A stretch of DNA of 28,375 nucleotides, from IMG/VR virus record IMGVR_UViG_3300033052_000050, positions 1 through 28,375 of that record; one strand, 5' to 3'. The translations under genes and the position numbers were made by a program. The DNA is from a virus. The number at the start of each line of letters is the position of its first letter. Within the stretch, counting starts at the first letter, position 1. The notes beneath the pieces are model-generated. The model worked only from the letters and a program-made list of their open reading frames with translations, was not told where the DNA came from and ran no database searches. Shown one piece after another: positions 22,508 to 27,131 of this stretch.

Positions 22508-22693
22508 GTGAACCAATTCAAGCATTTTTTCGACGGCGCCTCCGTGTTCGCGGCCGGTGCAACCCTCATTGGCTGGATCGCGAACGCACTACCGCCGCTC
22601 GCGGCTCTGGTCTCAATCCTCTGGATGGGCTTCCAGTGGTATCACTCTGCGCCGATGAAGGAACGGCGCACTAAACGACAGGAGAAGAAATGA
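22508..22693 (+). CDS. Holin-like small membrane protein 1
   Basis: 61 residues from GTG 22508; the same frame extends further upstream but that part lies across the terminator. Residues ~11-27 and ~29-45 are hydrophobic (SVFAAGATLIGWIANAL, LAALVSILWMGFQW), and the C-terminus is very basic (KERRTKRQEKK), as in class II holins. The ribosome binding site is weak, which suits a lysis timer. It overlaps the next gene by ATGA and lies just upstream of endolysin and spanins. A holin or antiholin role is inferred from size, membrane segments and place. Confidence 0.7.
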   Translation: MNQFKHFFDGASVFAAGATLIGWIANALPPLAALVSILWMGFQWYHSAPMKERRTKRQEKK

Positions 22694-22902
22694 AATTCAT
22701 TAACGATTGGCGGGCGCAGTTCCCCAAGCTGTGGTCCGTACGCTTCACCCTCCTCGCCGCGCTCGCCTCGGCGATCGAAACCGGCATGCACTTGTACGCG
22801 ACCGGCACTGCTCCGCTCCTGGTGGTGGCCGCCGGCATGGCCTCGCTCGGCGCTGCGGTGGCCCGCATCATTGCGCAGCCTTCGGTGACTGGCAATGGAT
22901 AG
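22690..22902 (+). CDS. Holin-like small membrane protein 2
   Basis: 70 residues from ATG 22690 with AGGAG 5 nt upstream. The N-terminal PKLWSVRFTLLAALASAIE pattern and two hydrophobic segments (~17-33 and ~42-63) resemble the DUF7940/holin group that accompanies lambdoid lysis genes in betaproteobacteria. With the preceding gene it gives two small membrane proteins in tandem, a usual holin/antiholin or pinholin pair. With a SAR-type endolysin downstream, a pinholin that depolarises the membrane would be enough. Confidence 0.7.
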   Translation: MKFINDWRAQFPKLWSVRFTLLAALASAIETGMHLYATGTAPLLVVAAGMASLGAAVARIIAQPSVTGNG

Positions 22903-23404
22903 GCGCCGCACTGCAGTGGCAAGTCTCACCTTAAGCGCTGCCGCGTTTGTTGCGATCCTCAGCAGTGAGGGCTACACGGAAACGGCAGTCATCCCGACGA
23001 AGAATGACCGCCCAACTGTCGGCTTCGGCTCGACCTTCAAGGACGACGGTTCACCAGTCCGGATGGGTGACCGGATCACGCCGGTACGTGCCGTCCAGCG
23101 CGCCGCTGCCCACATGTCACGGGAAGAGCGCGAGTTCCGTGCTTCGCTCCCTGGCGTGGCGATGTTCCCTGCGGAGTACGACATCTACATGGACTGGACG
23201 TACCAATATGGGACGGGAGCTTGGCGGGCGTCGTCGATGCGGCGCGAGTTGATCGCTGGTCGATATACCCAGGCGTGTAGTGCCCTGCTGCTGTACAAGC
23301 GCTCTGGCGGGTACGACTGCTCGATCCCAGGAAACAAGGTCTGCGCCGGCGTCTGGAGCCGCCAGCTCGAGCGGCACCGTAAATGCATGGAGGCGCAACT
23401 ATGA
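22895..23404 (+). CDS. SAR endolysin, GH24 lysozyme
   Basis: 169 residues from ATG 22895, overlapping the previous stop. The N-terminal hydrophobic segment (residues ~7-23, VASLTLSAAAFVAIL) is rich in Ala/Ser and lacks a signal peptidase site, as in signal-anchor-release endolysins that wait in the inner membrane. The catalytic Glu follows at once (SSEGY, Glu25). Asp38 and Thr41 in NDRPTVGFGST complete the Glu-Asp-Thr arrangement of T4-type lysozymes. Cys residues are present late in the protein (CSALLL, YDCSIPGNKVC, KC) and may form disulphides in the periplasm. It cuts glycan strands after membrane depolarisation. Confidence 0.9.
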   Translation: MDRRRTAVASLTLSAAAFVAILSSEGYTETAVIPTKNDRPTVGFGSTFKDDGSPVRMGDRITPVRAVQRAAAHMSREEREFRASLPGVAMFPAEYDIYMDWTYQYGTGAWRASSMRRELIAGRYTQACSALLLYKRSGGYDCSIPGNKVCAGVWSRQLERHRKCMEAQL

Positions 23405-23904
23405 CCGCGCTGGAGCGCCTCGCCGCCGTTACCCTGCTGCTGGTCGTGCTGCTGCTGGGCGCCTGGTTCGGCTTGCGTCATTACGGTGCCGAGCAGCGGC
23501 AGGCAGGTTATGACGCCGCCATCGCGGAAGGTGAAGAAGCCCGGGAAGCTGCTGCTATCGCTGCCTTGGCGATCGAATCCGGCCTGCGCGCCCGTCTCCT
23601 CGAGCAAGACACTACTGCCCTACGAAAGGAACAGGAACATGCAACCAATCTGGAAGCTGCTCAGCGCCGTGTGCGCACTGGCGTTGACCGGCTGCGCTGC
23701 CCCACAGGGCCAGTACAAAGCGCCGCCCCGGCCGGTGATCGACCCGCTGCCGCCCGACATGCGGCTGACGGAGAAGGACCGGACCTTGTGCCGGAGGCTG
23801 CTGCTGACGTTCTCGGCCACGGAGCAGCAATTGCAAGCCTCGTGCGGCGATACGAGCGCGTCATCGAGCGGTTCGAAGCCTGCGAGGCAGTGAACGCAAA
23901 ATGA
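23401..23904 (+). CDS. i-spanin, Rz-like
   Basis: 167 residues from ATG 23401, overlapping the endolysin stop by ATGA. One N-terminal transmembrane segment (residues ~8-23, AVTLLLVVLLLGAWFG) is followed by a charged helical periplasmic domain, as in lambda Rz. A second gene, the o-spanin, is embedded in another frame at 23639-23893. The pair spans the periplasm and fuses the inner and outer membranes in the last step of lysis. Confidence 0.85.
   Translation: MTALERLAAVTLLLVVLLLGAWFGLRHYGAEQRQAGYDAAIAEGEEAREAAAIAALAIESGLRARLLEQDTTALRKEQEHATNLEAAQRRVRTGVDRLRCPTGPVQSAAPAGDRPAAARHAADGEGPDLVPEAAADVLGHGAAIASLVRRYERVIERFEACEAVNAK
23639..23893 (+). CDS. o-spanin, Rz1-like lipoprotein nested in Rz
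   Basis: 84 residues from ATG 23639, with AAAGGA 8 nt upstream. It starts WKLLSAVCALALTGCAAP, a lipoprotein signal with lipobox LTGC and lipidated Cys19. A proline-rich stretch (APPRPVIDPLPPD) follows, as usual in Rz1. It is wholly contained in the Rz gene in the +1 frame, the classic nested arrangement. Residues 12, 51 and 68 or so include extra cysteines. Confidence 0.87.
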   Translation: MQPIWKLLSAVCALALTGCAAPQGQYKAPPRPVIDPLPPDMRLTEKDRTLCRRLLLTFSATEQQLQASCGDTSASSSGSKPARQ

Positions 23905-24098
23905 GCACCCTTGACCTCCACGCCCACACGGACGACGGCACGACCCACGTGTGCACGATCCACCGAGGCGCGGGCGACGAGACGCCCCTGCAGATGATCA
24001 GTGTCGAAAGGCTGGCTTCGCTGCTGGAGGCCGAGGCCGAGCTTGCGGCGCTACGCCGGGACTTAGCCATCCCGTTCGGCGCTCCTGGGGCTAAGTAA
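23901..24098 (+). CDS. Small protein after spanins, 65 aa, unknown
   Basis: ATG 23901 overlaps the Rz stop (ATGA), so it is the last gene of the lysis operon. The product has an N-terminal His/Asp/Thr-rich part (LHAHTDDGTTHVCTIHRG) and a C-terminal helix (LLEAEAELAALRRDLAI). No membrane segment or signal. Function unknown. Confidence 0.55.
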   Translation: MSTLDLHAHTDDGTTHVCTIHRGAGDETPLQMISVERLASLLEAEAELAALRRDLAIPFGAPGAK

Positions 24099-24129
24099 AT
24101 TGATTGGCGAACTCAATGTGCTTCGGCAG

Positions 24130-24159
24130 CTGACAGGTTTGATGGGCTTAGAATATAGG
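24130..24159 (+). promoter_or_regulatory. Predicted promoter for fibre gene 2
   Basis: CTGACA (24130-24135, 5/6), 18-bp spacer, TATAGG (24154-24159, 4/6), in the 97-bp gap before fibre gene 2. Start point would be near 24166, about 30 nt before the ATG, with the ribosome binding site AAAGGA at 24184-24189 between. Confidence 0.45.
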
Positions 24160-24195
24160 AACGCGCCCAGTGTTTCTCTATAGAAAGGACCCCAT

Positions 24196-25641
24196 ATGCC
24201 AGAACTCACTATCGCCGATCTGATCAACGCAAAGAAGGACCTCGATCATATTGCGGCTCTCGCCAATTCCAATGAGCCAACGGCAATCGATCGCCTCGGT
24301 AACATTAAGCAAACAGCCACGGGCGCAGTCGAGTCGATCAAAGCGCTTAACCCGCGGGGCCCTTGGACCCCCTTGACGGCCTACGTCATCAAGGATCTCG
24401 TTTCCATTGGAGGTGACTGGTACGTGTGCGTCGTTGACCACACGTCTAGCGAGACATTCGAAGCGGATAGCGCAATGTGGCGCGTGTACCAGGGAGCGAC
24501 GCTGACCGGACAGGAGACGCTCGAGAACAAATCGTTTAGGGGCCCCGTTTCCTTCTTTACGAACGGCTCGCGCATTGGTATTACCGGCGGCGCCGGCCCG
24601 ATCACCCCATCAGCTCTCGTCAACATCGTCAACGAAGATGTTTCGACATGCGGGCTCAGGGTCTCGTCCACCTGGCAAGGCTCTACTGAGACGCCATATC
24701 AGAACAACGACACCAGTCTGTGGGAGACGTTCAATAAGGTAGCTTCCGACAGCACCAACTACAGCTGGTCGATTTCAGCGCCAAATGCATACAACGACAT
24801 CCCGGCAGGGGTGCGCGACGGCGGCGAGCGTGTAGGCGTCTACGGATGGGCTACAACTGTCAATGTCGCTGATCAGTTCGTCCACGCCGGCACCCTGGCG
24901 TCACAGATCGGCGTCCGCGGCCGCGCAGGTTTTCAAGGCCCGAACACCCCCGCAACTGCTGTGGTTGAGCGCGCGATCGCCGTCAAGGGCGAGATCTACG
25001 GCGAGTCCGCGGGCGCTACGATCCAAAATGCTTTTGCAGGGCATTTCTCTTCGGTGAATCCAGCTTCGACGGTTTCGACCAACATCGCGGTTTATGCCGC
25101 TGCCAGTGGCGCGGCCGGGCCCAATTTCTCGTTCTACGGCCAGGCAGGCAAGCTGTTCAATTCCGACCAAGCCGTCTTTGGCCAGTTTGCGAGCGCGACC
25201 CAGTCCGACTCGTCAATTTCAGCCCGAGGCCGTAACAGTCTCGAATTCGGACATCCCGACCCGAACGGATACGGTTCAAATCTCGGAGCGACATACTCGC
25301 GTGGGTACCCTTTCCTTGCTCTGTGCGCTGAAGGGGACCCTCAGGGGGACACGTTCCGGACTCGAGGGAGGAAGGGTGTGCTGGTCCATACCGACCTGAC
25401 AGGTCGACTGATCTTCAGCCGGCTCGGCGACAGCAACGCTGCAGGGCAGGTTCCGGTCGAAATGGGCTCGTTTACTGCAGATGGCCACCTTACTCTGGCT
25501 GAAACCCCGCGACTACCTTCTCGGGCGCCCGCATCCGCCACAGCTGAGGGAAAGCCTGGTGAAGTTGCATGGGACGAGAACTACGTTTACGTCTGCGTTG
25601 CTACCAATACCTGGAAGCGATCGGCACTCGAAACGTGGTGA
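24196..25641 (+). CDS. Tail fibre / receptor-binding protein, copy 2
   Basis: 481 residues; ATG 24196 with AAAGGA 6 nt upstream. It is a full-length paralogue of the protein at 20939, with the same order of N-terminal helix (KKDLDHIAALA), CBM5/12-like module (WTPLTAYVIKDLV, DWYVCVVDHTSSETF), body (GSRIGITGGAGP, IPAGVRDGGERVGVYGWA, GEIYGESAGATIQ) and end (YVYVCVATNTWKRSALETW). Differences are spread over the whole length, so it is an old duplication or an independent acquisition rather than a recent copy. It lies beyond the lysis genes and has its own candidate promoter. It may give the virion mixed or alternative fibres, or be expressed in the lysogen. Confidence 0.77.
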   Translation: MPELTIADLINAKKDLDHIAALANSNEPTAIDRLGNIKQTATGAVESIKALNPRGPWTPLTAYVIKDLVSIGGDWYVCVVDHTSSETFEADSAMWRVYQGATLTGQETLENKSFRGPVSFFTNGSRIGITGGAGPITPSALVNIVNEDVSTCGLRVSSTWQGSTETPYQNNDTSLWETFNKVASDSTNYSWSISAPNAYNDIPAGVRDGGERVGVYGWATTVNVADQFVHAGTLASQIGVRGRAGFQGPNTPATAVVERAIAVKGEIYGESAGATIQNAFAGHFSSVNPASTVSTNIAVYAAASGAAGPNFSFYGQAGKLFNSDQAVFGQFASATQSDSSISARGRNSLEFGHPDPNGYGSNLGATYSRGYPFLALCAEGDPQGDTFRTRGRKGVLVHTDLTGRLIFSRLGDSNAAGQVPVEMGSFTADGHLTLAETPRLPSRAPASATAEGKPGEVAWDENYVYVCVATNTWKRSALETW

Positions 25642-25717
25642 GATAGAGGTCGCCTTTTAGGGGGAAATGAGCGACCGTTGGGCAATCTTCATCGGCGCGC
25701 TTCGTTCGAACAGGGCT

Positions 25718-25741
25718 CGGGCACCGGTCACCGGCTGCCCG
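25718..25741. terminator. Bulged GC hairpin between converging genes
   Basis: CGGGCACCGG (25718-25727) pairs with CCGGCTGCCCG (25731-25741) leaving one bulged base, loop TCA. On the plus strand GGTTTGATT follows; on minus no T tract. Lying between the convergent fibre 2 and 25755 genes, it may act as a weak bidirectional terminator. Confidence 0.35.
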
Positions 25742-25754
25742 GGTTTGATTCTGC

Positions 25755-26114
25755 TCAACCGCCTTCGTCCGCTTCATCCATCCGGATGTACTCAATCCCT
25801 TCAATTTTCGCTATTGCCTGGGTTAGCGACGCCCTCGCCGCATCGAAGAACGGCCGGTGCTTCTCGTCGATCACCGCCTGGTTGGGGAAGTCCGGGTGCC
25901 GGTTCAGCTCGATGGTGTAGTCGACCACCTCGCTCAGCGGCGACTCGATCATGAAAACGCGTTCATGGCCCCGGTCAGCGCCTTCGATTAGCAGCGGCAG
26001 GACCGACTTGAACGGGTCGCCACGGTCGCTGAAGTAATGCACCAGGTTCGGCTCCTGCTGGCCTTCCTCGGGGATGAATTCAATGGACGGGTGCTGCTGG
26101 CGTTTGATGAACAT
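25755..26114 (-). CDS. Accessory protein near attachment site, 119 aa, unknown
   Basis: On the minus strand, ATG at 26112-26114 is preceded by AGGAG with a 5-nt spacer. The product is soluble and acidic, with HYFSDRGDPFKSVLPLLIEG, HERVFMIESPLSEVVDYTIE and EKHRPFFDAARASLTQAIAK. I do not recognise a family. Its location between the last structural gene and the attachment site, on the strand opposite the late operon, is where prophages carry lysogenic cargo genes. It is divergent from the gene at 26193. Confidence 0.7.
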   Translation of the reverse strand: MFIKRQQHPSIEFIPEEGQQEPNLVHYFSDRGDPFKSVLPLLIEGADRGHERVFMIESPLSEVVDYTIELNRHPDFPNQAVIDEKHRPFFDAARASLTQAIAKIEGIEYIRMDEADEGG

Positions 26115-26177
26115 GGTTGCTCCTGGGCTGAGGCGACATTATGCCGCCGTCTATGCGCAGGCGCCGCTGCTCTGCAG

Positions 26178-26186
26178 TGCTACACT
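26178..26186 (+). promoter_or_regulatory. Extended -10 element for a leaderless gene
   Basis: TGCTACACT combines a TGn extension with a TACACT -10 hexamer. Transcription would start about 7 nt downstream, at or next to the ATG at 26193, and no ribosome binding site precedes that ATG. No good -35 element is visible. Confidence 0.4.
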
Positions 26187-26192
26187 TCCACG

Positions 26193-26444
26193 ATGCGTTT
26201 CAAGAAGCCCCTCACGAAAGAGGATCTGCAGGCCATCCAGGCACGTAACCTCGACTCTCCGGACATGCATGCTGCTTTGTGGGAAATTGCGCGCCTTCGC
26301 TCCCTCGTACTCTATGCTGACCAGCTGCAGCGCATGCTTGGCACTCTGCCGGGCCAACAGGGCGACCTGCTCGAGTCGATCCGCAAGATGTTAGTCGACG
26401 AGCCTTGTGTGAAGGAGTTTCCGAAGCTGCCACCGGACGCGTAG
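26193..26444 (+). CDS. Small helical protein, probably leaderless, 83 aa
   Basis: ATG 26193 is chosen because the protein reads well from there (MRFKKPLTKEDLQAIQARN); the frame is open further upstream, but that part is antisense to the 25755 gene and its promoter region. The product is mostly helical (ALWEIARLRSLVLYADQLQR, LLESIRKMLVDEP) with no membrane segment. Small proteins with this opening resemble chromosomal Oxalobacteraceae proteins of unknown function. Expressed divergently from 25755. It lies 22 bp before a 13-bp inverted repeat and 134 bp before the attachment core. Confidence 0.6.
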   Translation: MRFKKPLTKEDLQAIQARNLDSPDMHAALWEIARLRSLVLYADQLQRMLGTLPGQQGDLLESIRKMLVDEPCVKEFPKLPPDA

Positions 26445-26465
26445 GCACGAGCGACTATCGTTTCC

Positions 26466-26536
26466 GTTCCGCAAAACCGCGTGGTAAAGTGCGCAAGCCC
26501 AGAAGAAACGAAGCAAGCCAAGAGGTTTTGCGGAAC
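26466..26536. repeat. 13-bp inverted repeat next to attachment site
   Basis: GTTCCGCAAAACC (26466-26478) and its exact complement GGTTTTGCGGAAC (26524-26536) flank a 45-bp spacer, 42 bp from the tRNA fragment. The stretch 26445-26578 holds no gene. It could be a pair of recombination-protein sites, a structured RNA, or part of the attachment arm. Confidence 0.6.
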
Positions 26537-26578
26537 CAAAAATGTTCTAAGTAGCTGATTTTTTTGAGTTTCGCAGGT

Positions 26579-26625
26579 GACTCATAATCCGTTGGTGCCC
26601 GGTTCGACTCCGGGGAGGCCTACCA
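26579..26625 (+). other. tRNA 3' fragment: right attachment site of the prophage
   Basis: The stretch from GACTCATAATC to CCTACCA has the 7-nt anticodon loop CTCATAA with anticodon CAT (26583-26585) and a T arm with stem CCCGG/CCGGG and loop TTCGACT (26598-26614). It also has an acceptor strand GAGGCCT, discriminator A and encoded CCA (26623-26625). The 5' half is absent: bases before 26579 do not pair with the anticodon stem, and no D arm exists. This is what remains at the distal end when a phage integrates into a tRNA gene and restores the intact tRNA next to its integrase. CAT in this loop fits elongator Met or Ile2 (lysidine) tRNA; the Ile2 type looks somewhat closer. The phage genome therefore ends here. 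Confidence 0.82.
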
Positions 26626-26676
26626 AAATTTCTACTGCCGGATCAAGGGGTTACAGTATTCCTTAATCCATTTTTG

Positions 26677-26862
26677 TCAGCCCTGCAAACGGCACTGTGA
26701 CATGGTTGTGTCGTGCAGCAGGGTACCGATCACCGTTGCGTTGCCTGCCATCTGTGCCGGCGCCAGATGCGCCTACCGCGGTACTATCTCGGCCGACTTC
26801 CACTCCCCATCCCAGGTGTGGCGCAAGTCGTGCAGCCGGACGTTCTCGATCCAGGTCGTACC
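26677..26862 (-). pseudogene. Decayed tyrosine integrase, C-terminal remnant
   Basis: One minus-strand frame reads ENVRLHDLRHTW (box II with HxLRH, 26812-26847), then GEWKSAEIVPR, an amber TAG (26773-26775), then AHLAPAQMAGNA and a final stop at 26677-26679. In intact phage integrases these are linked as HDLRHTWAS(about 17 residues)GGWKS..MV.RYAHLAP, where the Tyr of RYAHL is the nucleophile. Here the linker is deleted and the Tyr codon is TAG. No N-terminal part is visible. It sits directly beyond the attachment fragment and points to an older element at the same tRNA gene. Confidence 0.75.
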
Positions 26863-27030
26863 CGGTCGACCTGCGACATCGCGACCTACTCCGTCAGATA
26901 ACGAATCCCGTCCCGGAACCGTCCATATTCGCCATGATGGCCGCGGACATGCTGACGTTCGGCTTGCGCCGCCGTCTTGGCCGGGCACCCACCGGGCATA
27001 TTGACTGACTCGCGCGACGGGTCTCCAAAA
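26863..27030. other. Non-coding remnant DNA on host side
   Basis: No gene or clear motif that I can support. By position it may be more degraded sequence of the old integrative element. It ends at the terminator of the surface protein gene. Confidence 0.5.
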
Positions 27031-27033
27031 ATA

Positions 27034-27064
27034 AAGGCTTACACGCGCTTGTCGTGTAAGCCTT
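27034..27064 (-). terminator. Intrinsic terminator of the surface protein gene
   Basis: Perfect 12-bp stem AAGGCTTACACG / CGTGTAAGCCTT (27034-27045 and 27053-27064) with a 7-nt loop. Read on the minus strand it runs into TTATTTTT, so it serves the gene ending at 27132, 68 bp upstream in its direction. Confidence 0.9.
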
Positions 27065-27131
27065 GTTCGGGTCCGGTCATGGGCTGACCGGATCGCCGCT
27101 CGCTGCCCTCATGCAGGGCAGCTTGCCCGCA

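Noticed and set aside
25667-25954. 95-codon plus-strand frame after fibre gene 2
   Set aside because: Mostly antisense to the well-supported minus-strand gene at 25755-26114 and lacks a ribosome binding site.
26579-26625. Calling a functional tRNA gene here
   Set aside because: Only the anticodon loop to CCA is present; the 5' acceptor strand, D arm and a pairing anticodon stem are missing.
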